Shown in pieces: positions 44,689-54,473 of a stretch of DNA of 64,000 bases. Position numbers and translations under genes: made by a program. Origin of the DNA: Spirosoma sp. KCTC 42546 (lineage in GTDB: Bacteria > Bacteroidota > Bacteroidia > Cytophagales > Spirosomataceae); NCBI RefSeq assembly GCF_006965485.1, contig NZ_CP041360.1:2170001-2234000 (forward strand), in the 5' to 3' direction. The notes beneath the pieces are model-generated. The model saw nothing but the letters and a program-made list of their open reading frames with translations. It had not been told where the DNA came from and ran no database searches. Each line of letters starts with the position of its first letter. The first letter of the stretch is position 1.

Positions 44689-44720
44689 AACGCTGATGAA
44701 AACGTGAAAATATAACACTA

Positions 44721-46397
44721 ATGAAAAAACAAATTGTCTCTTTTGCTCTGATTCTGTGCTGTTTAGCCTGGAGTTTCACCCTGTTCGCCCAAACCACACT
44801 CGTAAACCCCATTCTGACCGGGTTTTACCCCGACCCAAGCATTGTTAAAGTGGGGGCTGATTATTATTCAGTACATTCTACATTTTCCTATTTCCCCGGC
44901 TTGCCGATCATGCACAGCCGCGACCTGAAAAACTGGAAGCAAATCGGAAATGTAATCAATCGCCCGTCGCAAATGGAGTTCATGGGCGAGCGGATGACTC
45001 GCGGGCTGTTTGCCCCGGCCATCACGTATTACAAGGGGACGTACTATGTGACTTGCACGGATATTGACCATGATGGAAATTTTGTTGTAACGTCCAAAAA
45101 TCCTGCGGGCCCTTACAGCAATCCAGTGAAAATTCCGGAGGTAAAAGGCATCGATCCATCCATCTATTTTGATGAAAGTACCGACAAAGCCTACATCATC
45201 TACAACAGCGATGCGCCCGACCGTAAACCGCTTTATTCGGGACACCGCACCATCAGAATGTATGCGTTTGATTATCAGAATCTGAAGGTAGTGGGAGAAG
45301 AAAAACAGCTGGTGAATGGCGGGGTCGATTTGTCTAAAAAACCCGTTTGGATTGAAGGACCGCATATTTTGAAACATAACGATTGGTACATCCTGTATGC
45401 TGCCGAAGGGGGTACGTCCGTCAATCACTCGCAGGTGGCACTGCGCAGCAAAGATATTTGGGGCCCTTATGTACCGTTTGAGGGAAATCCGGTGCTTACC
45501 CAAAGAAACTTGCCCGCCGACAGACCCAACCCGATTACGTCGGCCGGACACGCTCAGTTTATTGAAGGTCCCGATGGCAATTGGTATTCGATTTTCCTGG
45601 CAGTACGCCCCTACGAAGGCGATTTTTATAATACAGGCCGTGAAATGTTTATTGCTCCCCTAACCTGGGTAAACGATTGGCCAATGATTGAACACGGTGA
45701 AAAAGCCATTGAATACAACTACAAAACCAACATCAAAGAAGTAAAACAAAAAGGTGCTTTGCCGCAAAACGGTAACTTTGCGTATACCATGACGTTCGAT
45801 AAAGGGCTTGATCTGTCGATGCTTTTTTTGAGAACGGTAGATAGCAGTTCGTTTAAAACGTCAAAAGCAACTGGACTGACGCTTACACTCAAACCGGAAA
45901 CGATTTCAGAAATGGGAAATCCGTCGTTTGTTGGCAAGCGTCAACAGCATTTAACCAGCACCGCCGAAACGGAACTGATTTTCTCGCCCAAATCGGACAA
46001 TGAAAAAGCGGGTTTGGTGATTTTTCAGGACGAACGCCATTTCTACTTTGTGGCCAAATCAAAAAAAGAAGGGAAAGAGGTTATTCAACTCTTCAAGAGC
46101 AAAGACAAGACACTCGAATTGGTTACCGAAGTACCTTTAACGTCGACCGTTACCAAGGTAAATTTCAAAATACAGTCAGAAGGTGCCCTATATAGCTTCT
46201 ACTATTCGACCGATGGAAAAAACTGGAATTTGTTAAAAGACCAGGTGGACGGTAAGTTTCTAAGCACCAAAGTGGCCAATAGCTTCATTGGCTGCGTGTA
46301 TGGCCTGTATGCCACTTCATCAGGTGAAAAAACCGAGAATTCGGCCTCATTTACCTTCCTGAAATACAAAGGCGACGACTTGATGTATAAGAAGTAA
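44721..46397 (+). CDS. Glycoside hydrolase family 43 with C-terminal beta-sandwich
   Basis: This 558-residue exported protein has a GH43 five-bladed propeller (about 28-320) with candidate catalytic residues D38 (FYPDPS), D145 (GIDPSIYFD) and E212 (WIEGPH). A C-terminal concanavalin-like domain (about 350-555) ends SFTFLKYKG. The closest activities for this architecture are beta-xylosidase and alpha-L-arabinofuranosidase. The coding sequence is richer in A and lysine codons than the neighbouring GH127 gene, which might reflect separate acquisition (inference). Confidence 0.92.
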   Translation: MKKQIVSFALILCCLAWSFTLFAQTTLVNPILTGFYPDPSIVKVGADYYSVHSTFSYFPGLPIMHSRDLKNWKQIGNVINRPSQMEFMGERMTRGLFAPAITYYKGTYYVTCTDIDHDGNFVVTSKNPAGPYSNPVKIPEVKGIDPSIYFDESTDKAYIIYNSDAPDRKPLYSGHRTIRMYAFDYQNLKVVGEEKQLVNGGVDLSKKPVWIEGPHILKHNDWYILYAAEGGTSVNHSQVALRSKDIWGPYVPFEGNPVLTQRNLPADRPNPITSAGHAQFIEGPDGNWYSIFLAVRPYEGDFYNTGREMFIAPLTWVNDWPMIEHGEKAIEYNYKTNIKEVKQKGALPQNGNFAYTMTFDKGLDLSMLFLRTVDSSSFKTSKATGLTLTLKPETISEMGNPSFVGKRQQHLTSTAETELIFSPKSDNEKAGLVIFQDERHFYFVAKSKKEGKEVIQLFKSKDKTLELVTEVPLTSTVTKVNFKIQSEGALYSFYYSTDGKNWNLLKDQVDGKFLSTKVANSFIGCVYGLYATSSGEKTENSASFTFLKYKGDDLMYKK

Positions 46398-46430
46398 ACA
46401 TCCCGAGGCTTTTGTCATCCAAGTCTCTTG

Positions 46431-46518
46431 TTTTGTCATCCCGAGGAACGAGGGATCTTCGGTAGCAGGAAGTTTTTCAGCCTCATCCGAAGATCCCTCG
46501 TTCCTCGGGATGACAAAA
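46431..46518. repeat. TTTTGTCATCCCGA palindrome with 32-bp perfect arms
   Basis: Arms 46431-46462 and 46487-46518 are exact reverse complements with a 24-base loop beginning TAGCAGGA. An additional partial TTTTGTCATCC lies 20 bases before it. The loop matches, in reverse complement, that of the copy at 57959, so the two copies are inserted in opposite orientations. It fills the gap between GH43 and GH127. Confidence 0.96.
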
Positions 46519-46542
46519 ACTCAATAAAAACAACATTACCCT

Positions 46543-48825
46543 TTGAAAACGACTCTACTCCATATCACCCTCTTCCTCCTGCTCAGCCTCTCATCGTTTT
46601 CGCAGATGCAGCCGTTTACGTTGCAGGAGGTAAAGCTGACGGGCGGCCCCTTCAAGAATGCCCAGGATATTGACCTGAAGTATATTCTGGCCCTGAACCC
46701 GGATAAACTCCTGGCTCCGTACCTGATCGATGCTGGACTACCGGTAAAAGCTCCTCGCTACGGCAACTGGGAAAGCTCGGGGCTGGATGGCCATATCGGC
46801 GGTCATTACCTGTCGGCTCTGGCCATGATGTATGCTTCGACTGGGGATGCCGAACTGAAAAAACGACTCGACTACATGGTCGACCAATTGGCGCAGTGCC
46901 AGGCTAAAAATGGCAATGGGTACGTGGGCGGCATTCCGCAGGGGAAGGTGTTCTGGGAGCGGATTCACAAAGGCGATATCGACGGCAGCAGTTTCGGACT
47001 GAACAACACCTGGGTGCCACTGTACAACATTCACAAGCTGTTTGCGGGCCTGCGCGATGCCTATGAATACGCCGGAAATCAGCAGGCCAGACAAGTGCTG
47101 ATTGGCCTGGGCGATTGGTTTGTGGAACTAATAAAACCTCTGTCCGACGAGCAGATTCAGCAGGTACTACGCACCGAACATGGCGGTATCAACGAAACCT
47201 TTGCCGATCTGTACATTCTGACCAACGACAAAAAGTACCTCGAAACGGCGCAGCGGATTTCGCACCGGGCCATTCTGGAACCGCTGCTGGAAAAACAGGA
47301 TAAACTGACGGGTCTGCACGCCAATACGCAGATTCCGAAGGTAATTGGGTTTGAGAAAATCGCCACGCTCACGGGTAAGGCCGACTGGTCGGAAGCGGCC
47401 CGGTATTTCTGGCAAAACGTGTCGCAGACGCGTAGTGTGGCATTCGGTGGCAACAGCGTGCGGGAGCATTTCAACCCAACTACGGATTTCAGCCAGGTGC
47501 TACGCTCGAATCAGGGGCCGGAGACCTGCAACTCATTCAATATGCTTCGCCTGAGCAAAGCCCTGTTTCTGGACAAAAACGATGTGAGCTATCTGGATTT
47601 CTACGAACGGACGCTCTATAACCACATTCTGTCGAGCCAGCATCCCGAAAAAGGCGGTTTCGTGTATTTCACGCCCATTCGGCCTAACCACTACCGGGTG
47701 TATTCGCAGCCCGAAACCAGCATGTGGTGCTGCGTGGGGTCGGGGATCGAAAACCACACCAAATACGGCGAATTGATCTATAGTCACACAGCCAACGATC
47801 TGTTCGTCAACCTGTTCATTCCATCGACGGTGAACTGGACGGACAAAAGTGTAAAACTCACCCAGCGCACGGAATTTCCGTACCAAAATCAGTCTGAATT
47901 ACTCATAGAGACAACAAAACCACAGGAATTTTCTGTACACATCCGCTATCCTAAATGGGCCGAAAACTTCACCGTTCTGGTGAATGGCAAGGTTCAATCG
48001 GTGGATGCAAAACCGGCGAGCTACGTGGCCGTTCGCCGGAAATGGAAGTCGGGCGATAAAGTGACGGTACGCTTCAACACCTCGACGCGGCTGGAGTATT
48101 TGCCCGACGGCTCGAACTGGGCGGCCTTTGTGAACGGCCCCATTGTGCTGGCCGCCAAAACATCGACAAACGACCTGACCGGGCTCTTTGCCGACGACAG
48201 CCGGATGGGGCACGAAACAAAAGGCAAACTGTATCCACTCACCAACGCTTATGCACTCGTGGGCAACCCTGCCACGTACCTGACACAGCTCAAGCCCGCA
48301 AACAGGCTCCGCTTCAAGCTGGACTCGCTGACACTACAGCCGTTTTACGAGGTACATGATGCGCGTTACCAGATGTATTTTCCAACGTTTACCAAAGCAG
48401 CCTTCGACGAGCAGAAAGCCCGGTTGAAACAGCAGGAAGCCGAGGCTCTGGCTCTCGACGCCAACACGGTTGATAAGGTAAATTGTGGCGAACAGCAGCC
48501 CGAAGTTGACCACCAGTACAAAGGCGACAAGAGCGATTCCGGCTACGACGACGAGCAGTTCTGGCGACGTACCCGTTCGTTTGTCACATACCAGCTACAG
48601 AACAAAAACCAGATGGGTAAGTACGTTGACATCCGTGCTTTAGACACTATCAAGCTGGACAATTTGAACTTCCTGATCAATGACAAACCAGCCGATATTC
48701 TTTTGTCAGAGGGGAAAACGATCCGGCTCAAAGCTGATAGTCAGGATGTGATTTCACTGAAAATCACGGCTATAAATGGAACGACTACTCCTCGCTTTAA
48801 TCAAATTAGACTTGTAACGCAGTAA
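46543..48825 (+). CDS. Glycoside hydrolase family 127 (beta-L-arabinofuranosidase, DUF1680)
   Basis: This 760-residue exported enzyme starts with TTG at 46543; no in-frame ATG keeps the signal peptide (LFLLLSLSSFSQ). The (alpha/alpha)6 barrel carries GPETCNSFNML (E327, C329) and MWCCVGSGIENH (C396, C397). These match the zinc-binding Glu and three Cys of the bifidobacterial enzyme HypBA1, whose Cys417 is the nucleophile, so C396 is the probable nucleophile here. It removes beta-L-arabinofuranose. The related GH146 family is the alternative. The next gene begins three bases after its stop. Confidence 0.93.
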   Translation: MKTTLLHITLFLLLSLSSFSQMQPFTLQEVKLTGGPFKNAQDIDLKYILALNPDKLLAPYLIDAGLPVKAPRYGNWESSGLDGHIGGHYLSALAMMYASTGDAELKKRLDYMVDQLAQCQAKNGNGYVGGIPQGKVFWERIHKGDIDGSSFGLNNTWVPLYNIHKLFAGLRDAYEYAGNQQARQVLIGLGDWFVELIKPLSDEQIQQVLRTEHGGINETFADLYILTNDKKYLETAQRISHRAILEPLLEKQDKLTGLHANTQIPKVIGFEKIATLTGKADWSEAARYFWQNVSQTRSVAFGGNSVREHFNPTTDFSQVLRSNQGPETCNSFNMLRLSKALFLDKNDVSYLDFYERTLYNHILSSQHPEKGGFVYFTPIRPNHYRVYSQPETSMWCCVGSGIENHTKYGELIYSHTANDLFVNLFIPSTVNWTDKSVKLTQRTEFPYQNQSELLIETTKPQEFSVHIRYPKWAENFTVLVNGKVQSVDAKPASYVAVRRKWKSGDKVTVRFNTSTRLEYLPDGSNWAAFVNGPIVLAAKTSTNDLTGLFADDSRMGHETKGKLYPLTNAYALVGNPATYLTQLKPANRLRFKLDSLTLQPFYEVHDARYQMYFPTFTKAAFDEQKARLKQQEAEALALDANTVDKVNCGEQQPEVDHQYKGDKSDSGYDDEQFWRRTRSFVTYQLQNKNQMGKYVDIRALDTIKLDNLNFLINDKPADILLSEGKTIRLKADSQDVISLKITAINGTTTPRFNQIRLVTQ

Positions 48826-48828
48826 CGT

Positions 48829-49377
48829 ATGATTCACTTTAGCCGGAACAGAAGAACAATGATTACCCCTAAATGTGTCACAACAACACTATTGGTGTTT
48901 TGCTGTGTACTGAGCGCTCTGGCACAGTCTAATTTTACCAGTAAAACCATTGGCGTGGGGGTGGTAGTCGCCGACATCGAACGCTCGCTTGACTTTTACG
49001 TGAATGGCATCGGCATGGTTAAAACGGGCAGCTTCACGATCAACGAAGAGTTCGGGAAACGCTCCGGCCTGACCAATGGTGTAGCCACAAACGTAACCAT
49101 CCTGAAACTCGAAAACAGCCCCGAAGCCACCGACTGGAAACTGATGAGCTTCGGCAAGAAGGCGTCACATCCGAAGCCAACATACATTCAGGATGATACG
49201 GGCATGCAGTACATCACCATTCAGGTGAAAGCGCTACAACCTATTATTGACCGGCTAACGCAGATGAAGGTGAAGTTTTTGGGTAGTACGCCCACACCCC
49301 TGAACGACAAGGCGCAGTTCGTTTTTGTGCAGGATCCTGATGGAAATTTTATTGAACTGATTGGTCCGCTGGAATAA
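48829..49377 (+). CDS. Exported VOC-family protein within the utilization locus
   Basis: The 182 residues from ATG 48829, or 172 from ATG 48859, carry a signal peptide (LLVFCCVLSALAQ), so it is exported, which is unusual for VOC proteins. The single VOC module (about 40-180) has VVVADIERSLDFYVNGIGMV, then GMQYITIQVK and FVFVQDPDGNFIELIGP. The fold binds metal and catalyses lyase, isomerase or dioxygenase reactions. It begins three bases after the GH127 stop and must be co-transcribed. A role in handling an aromatic or aldehyde product is speculation. Confidence 0.88.
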   Translation: MIHFSRNRRTMITPKCVTTTLLVFCCVLSALAQSNFTSKTIGVGVVVADIERSLDFYVNGIGMVKTGSFTINEEFGKRSGLTNGVATNVTILKLENSPEATDWKLMSFGKKASHPKPTYIQDDTGMQYITIQVKALQPIIDRLTQMKVKFLGSTPTPLNDKAQFVFVQDPDGNFIELIGPLE

Positions 49378-49416
49378 ACCGTTTTGTCTTGTTATCGGGT
49401 GTTTTTGTCATCCCGC

Positions 49417-49502
49417 TTTTGTCATCCCGACGAAGGAGGGATCTTCGGGAATAGCAATACATTCTAGCACCCGAAGATCCCTCCTTCGTCGGGATGACAA
49501 AA
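49417..49502. repeat. TTTTGTCATCCCGA palindrome with 33-bp perfect arms
   Basis: Arms 49417-49449 and 49470-49502 are exact reverse complements around a 20-base loop. The arm contains CGACGAAGGAGGGATCTTCG. A partial TTTTTGTCATCCCG sits just before the left arm. It lies in the 183-base gap between the VOC gene and the second GH43 gene. Confidence 0.96.
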
Positions 49503-49560
49503 AAAGGTCACGATAATGCCTTCGTAGAATAGCGTAAAACTTTTATAATAAGGTGATTAC

Positions 49561-51132
49561 ATGAAAACCATGCTTTCCCGATATGGTTTGCTTGTGCTTC
49601 TGCTGATTCAATTCTCAGCGATAGCACAAACCGCCCATAACCCCATTCTTTTTGCCGACGTACCCGACATGGCCATGATCCGCGTAGGCAATACCTACTA
49701 TATGAGCAGCACGACCATGCACCTGAGTCCGGGCCTGCCGATCATGAAATCGAACGACCTGGTGAACTGGCAGATGGTCGGCTACGCCTACGATACGCTG
49801 GCGAGTGTAGATGCGCTGAACCTGACCAATGGCAAAAGCACCTACGGTCGTGGGTCATGGGCCAGCAGTCTGCGCTACCACAATGGCACCTATTATGTGA
49901 CCACCTTCGCCCAGACAACGGGGAAAACGTATATCTACACGACGAAGAATATTGAAAAAGGCCCCTGGAAAGCCACTTCGTTTTCGCCGTCGTACCACGA
50001 CCATAGCCTGTTTTTTGATGACGACGGGCGGGTTTACCTCATTTATGGAGCAGGAAAGCTCAAACTGGTCGAGCTTGCAGCCGATGCGTCAGGTGTAAAA
50101 CCCGGCACCACCGAGCAGGTTATTATTGAAAACGCCAGTACCCCATCGGGAACGGGCGGTGGCCTGCCTGCCGAAGGATCGCAACTGTTCAAGGTCAACG
50201 GTAAGTATTATCTCTTCAACATCACCTGGCCCAAAGGCGGTATGCGGACGGTGGTCATTCACCGTGCCGACAAAATCACCGGCCCTTGGGAAGGCAAAAT
50301 AGGGCTCCAGGATTTAGGGGTCGCACAGGGCGGGCTGATCGATACGCCCGATGGAAAATGGTATTCGTACCTGTTCCGCGACTTCGGCGGGGTGGGCCGG
50401 ATTCCGTATCTGGTGCCGGTACGCTGGGAGGATGGCTGGCCTGTGCTGGGCGACAACGGCAAAGTGCCCCAAACGCTCAACCTGCCCGCCAGCAAAGGAC
50501 TGATTCCCGGCATTGTAAACGCCGATGAGTTTGCCCGTAAAAAAGGTGAGCCCGCTCTACCACTCGTATGGCAGTGGAACCACAACCCCGACAACAGCCT
50601 CTGGTCGGTGTCGGAACGGAAAGGTTACCTGCGCCTGAAAACCGGCCGCACGGACACCTCATTCGTGATGGCCCGCAACACCCTTACCCAGCGCACCATC
50701 GGTCCCGAATGTTCGGGGTCGACCATGCTCGATGTCTCGAATCTGAAAGAAGGCGATTTTGCGGGACTGAGTCTGTTACAAAAGAATTACGGACTGGTGG
50801 GCGTGAAGGTCGATAACGGAACGAAATCGATTGTCATGGTGAGTGCCAGTTCGGGGAAACCGGTTGAGGTACAGCGCGTTCCGCTGGGCCAGAAAACGGT
50901 ATACCTGAAAGCGGAATGCGATTTCCGCGACCGCAAAGACACCGCTCATTTCTTCTACAGCCTCGACGGTAAAGCCTGGGCCGCCATTGGCGAACCGCTA
51001 AAGATGCCGTACACTATCCCGCATTTTATGGGCTATCGCTTTGGATTGTTCACCTACGCCACCAAAGAAACAGGTGGCTACGCTGATTTTGATTACTTCC
51101 GAATCATAGATACAATCGTAGCGAAACAATGA
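49561..51132 (+). CDS. Glycoside hydrolase family 43 (GH43_12-like)
   Basis: This 523-residue exported enzyme (signal about 1-22) has the GH43 propeller (about 27-310) and a C-terminal beta-sandwich (about 335-520). Likely catalytic residues are D36 (ADVPDMAMI), D147 (SYHDHSLFF) and E205 (LPAEGSQLF). The start PILFADVPDMAMIRVGNTYYMSSTTM is typical of subfamily 12, mostly alpha-L-arabinofuranosidases and beta-xylosidases. It differs clearly from the GH43 at 44721, so the two probably target different linkages. Confidence 0.92.
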   Translation: MKTMLSRYGLLVLLLIQFSAIAQTAHNPILFADVPDMAMIRVGNTYYMSSTTMHLSPGLPIMKSNDLVNWQMVGYAYDTLASVDALNLTNGKSTYGRGSWASSLRYHNGTYYVTTFAQTTGKTYIYTTKNIEKGPWKATSFSPSYHDHSLFFDDDGRVYLIYGAGKLKLVELAADASGVKPGTTEQVIIENASTPSGTGGGLPAEGSQLFKVNGKYYLFNITWPKGGMRTVVIHRADKITGPWEGKIGLQDLGVAQGGLIDTPDGKWYSYLFRDFGGVGRIPYLVPVRWEDGWPVLGDNGKVPQTLNLPASKGLIPGIVNADEFARKKGEPALPLVWQWNHNPDNSLWSVSERKGYLRLKTGRTDTSFVMARNTLTQRTIGPECSGSTMLDVSNLKEGDFAGLSLLQKNYGLVGVKVDNGTKSIVMVSASSGKPVEVQRVPLGQKTVYLKAECDFRDRKDTAHFFYSLDGKAWAAIGEPLKMPYTIPHFMGYRFGLFTYATKETGGYADFDYFRIIDTIVAKQ

Positions 51133-51200
51133 AGGCAGTGAATAGGATAGAGAGTTGTCTTTCAGTATAAAATTTTGATTAGTAGTGGATTATTGAAGAT

Positions 51201-52173
<973 letters not shown>

Positions 52174-52265
52174 AACGATTACTACCCTGGCGCAAATCGC
52201 CAACCTGCCTCGGCATGCTTTATCCTTCGTCCAATTGATCTGGTAACTCTTACCTACTGCTAATC

Positions 52266-54353
52266 ATGCTTAAATCGTTTTTCATTCCGCTAGCGCTTTG
52301 TTTGCTGACAGGTCTTGCCGGATTTGCGCAGCCAACATCTCCTCAACCCGTTGGCCCGCTGCCCAGCGAAAACCAGTTGCGCTGGCAGAAAATGGAATAC
52401 TATGCCTTCATCCATTTTTCGATCAACACCTATACAGATATGGCCTGGGGCCTGGGTAACGAAGACCCGAAGCTGTTTAACCCCACTAAACTGGATTGCC
52501 GACAATGGGCGCGGATCTGTAAAGAGGCTGGTATGAAAGGCATCATTTTTACCGCCAAACACCACAGTGGATTCTGCCTCTGGCCGTCGAAATACACCGA
52601 CTACTCCGTGAAAAATATTCCTTGGCGCAATGGAAAAGCCGATATTGTGCGGGAACTGGCCGATGCCTGCAAAGAATATGGGTTGAAGTTCGGCGTGTAT
52701 CTCTCGCCCTGGGATCGGAACCATGCCGACTACGGAAAACCCGAATACATTACCTATTTCCGCAATCAGTTGACAGAACTGCTGACCAACTACGGCGACA
52801 TTTTTGAAGTCTGGTTCGATGGGGCCAACGGCGGGTCAGGTTATTATGGCGGGGCTAACGAAACCCGTAAAATTGATTCGAAAACGTATTACGACTGGCC
52901 GAACACGTACAAACTCGTGCGGAAGCTCCAGCCCAAGATCGTCATCTGGAACGACGGTGGGGACCGGGCTGACCTGCGCTGGGTGGGAACTGAAGCCGGA
53001 TATGTGGGCGAAACCAACTGGAGTCTGTTGAATGCAACCGGCGATGTGCCCGAAGAACAATTGCGCCACGGCGTAGAAAACGGCAATGCCTGGGTACCGG
53101 GCGAAGTAAACACCTCCATTCGACCTGAGTGGTTTTACCACGAGCGCGAAGATAGAAAGGTAAAAACGTTACCCCAATTGATGGACATTTATTACAATTC
53201 CATCGGTCGAAACGCGACGTTACTGCTCAATTTTCCGATCATGCCCAACGGCCTGATTCATGAAAAAGACGAAAAAGCCGTGCAGGCATTTGCCAAAGCG
53301 ACAAAAGAAGCTTTTGCCTTGAATGTGGCTAAGAATGCTAGTGTTACGGCCTCGCAGACAAGGGGGAAAAGCTCGGCCTACGACGCCAGCAAAGCCATTG
53401 ATGCCGACAAAGAAAGCTATTGGGCTACAGATGATGCCGTTCGTAATGCATCGTTGACGCTGAAATTTGCCAAACCCACCGCTTTTAATCGGTTTCTGGT
53501 GCAGGAGCCCATCCGCCTGGGGCAACGGGTCAAATCGTTTACTGTAGAAGCTTTGGTCGATGGTAGCTGGAAAGAAATTGCCAAAGAAACGACCATCGGC
53601 TATAAACGCATTCTTCGATTTCCGACCGTTGACGCCACGCAACTGCGCCTGACGATTCTGGACGCCAAAGGCTGCCCCTTAATTTCAAACCTCGAAGTCT
53701 ATAAAGCCCCACTGATTCTAACGCCCCCCGTCATCACCCGCGACCAGGCCGGGGCTATTCACCTCAAACCCGGTGATACCGAATCGGAGTTGTATTATAC
53801 CCTCGACGGAAGCTCGCCCACCGCAACCGCTACCAAATACACAGCTCCCGTAAAAACCAGCAACGGTAAAGTTGACCTAAAGGCGATTGCTTATAATCCG
53901 TTCACGAAACAAAGCAGCATCGCCAGCGAAGAAAAGTTTGACATAGCCCGCACGAACTGGAAAATCGTAAGTACAGACGCCAAATCGGCCTATCAGGTTT
54001 TAGATGGAAATCCGGCGACCTCATGGCACCAAAGCAAGGGCCAACCGATGCCTGCCGACTTACTCATTGATCTGGGTAAAGAAGAAAATCTGACGGGTTT
54101 CCGGTATTTGCCTGCTCAAAACTGGTGGGAAGAGGCCAGCATCATCACCCACTACCAATTTGAGGTATCCGCCGATAATACCAACTGGAAACGGGTCAGT
54201 GAAGGTGAGTTTTCGAACATCAAGAACAGCCCAGTTTGGCAAATCAAAACCTTTGAACCCACCAAAGCCCGATACATCAAATTACGTGCCCTGAAAACTA
54301 CGCAGGATGGCTCGGTACCGGGCTATGCGGAGATCGACATTATCACTCAGTAA
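52266..54353 (+). CDS. Glycoside hydrolase family 29 alpha-L-fucosidase with C-terminal F5/8-type domains
   Basis: This 695-residue exported enzyme (signal about 1-21) has a GH29 barrel (about 35-345): YYAFIHFSINTY, FTAKHHSGFCLWPSKYTDYS, and the nucleophile Asp185 in EVWFDGANGG. C-terminal beta-sandwich modules follow: an F5/8 type C-like domain (about 350-480), a chitobiase-like segment with LYYTLDGSSPTATATKY (about 500-555), and a second discoidin-like domain to the end. It removes terminal alpha-L-fucose, or possibly alpha-L-galactose, from branched glycans. Two such activities (GH95 and GH29) in one locus point to a decorated substrate. Confidence 0.93.
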   Translation: MLKSFFIPLALCLLTGLAGFAQPTSPQPVGPLPSENQLRWQKMEYYAFIHFSINTYTDMAWGLGNEDPKLFNPTKLDCRQWARICKEAGMKGIIFTAKHHSGFCLWPSKYTDYSVKNIPWRNGKADIVRELADACKEYGLKFGVYLSPWDRNHADYGKPEYITYFRNQLTELLTNYGDIFEVWFDGANGGSGYYGGANETRKIDSKTYYDWPNTYKLVRKLQPKIVIWNDGGDRADLRWVGTEAGYVGETNWSLLNATGDVPEEQLRHGVENGNAWVPGEVNTSIRPEWFYHEREDRKVKTLPQLMDIYYNSIGRNATLLLNFPIMPNGLIHEKDEKAVQAFAKATKEAFALNVAKNASVTASQTRGKSSAYDASKAIDADKESYWATDDAVRNASLTLKFAKPTAFNRFLVQEPIRLGQRVKSFTVEALVDGSWKEIAKETTIGYKRILRFPTVDATQLRLTILDAKGCPLISNLEVYKAPLILTPPVITRDQAGAIHLKPGDTESELYYTLDGSSPTATATKYTAPVKTSNGKVDLKAIAYNPFTKQSSIASEEKFDIARTNWKIVSTDAKSAYQVLDGNPATSWHQSKGQPMPADLLIDLGKEENLTGFRYLPAQNWWEEASIITHYQFEVSADNTNWKRVSEGEFSNIKNSPVWQIKTFEPTKARYIKLRALKTTQDGSVPGYAEIDIITQ

Positions 54354-54357
54354 AAGA

Positions 54358-54446
54358 TTTTTTGACAGGATTAACAGGATTGACAGGATTTGTCTTTTGC
54401 GCTTGCCCGAAAAAATCCTGTCAATCCTGTTAATCCTGTCAAAAAA
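54358..54446. repeat. TGACAGGATTAACAGGATT palindrome with 34-bp perfect arms
   Basis: Arms 54358-54391 and 54413-54446 are exact reverse complements around a 21-base loop. The arms contain three spaced CAGGATT units. It belongs to a different sequence family from the TTTTGTCAT palindromes but has the same T-tract and A-tract ends. It lies between GH29 and the first CE1 esterase gene. Confidence 0.95.
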
Positions 54447-54473
54447 GCCAATAATCCTAAACCTTGATAAACG

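Noticed and set aside
46431..46518. Palindromes as plain intrinsic terminators
   Set aside because: The stem is followed by A-runs rather than a U-tract on either strand, and copies occur inside close-set gene series.
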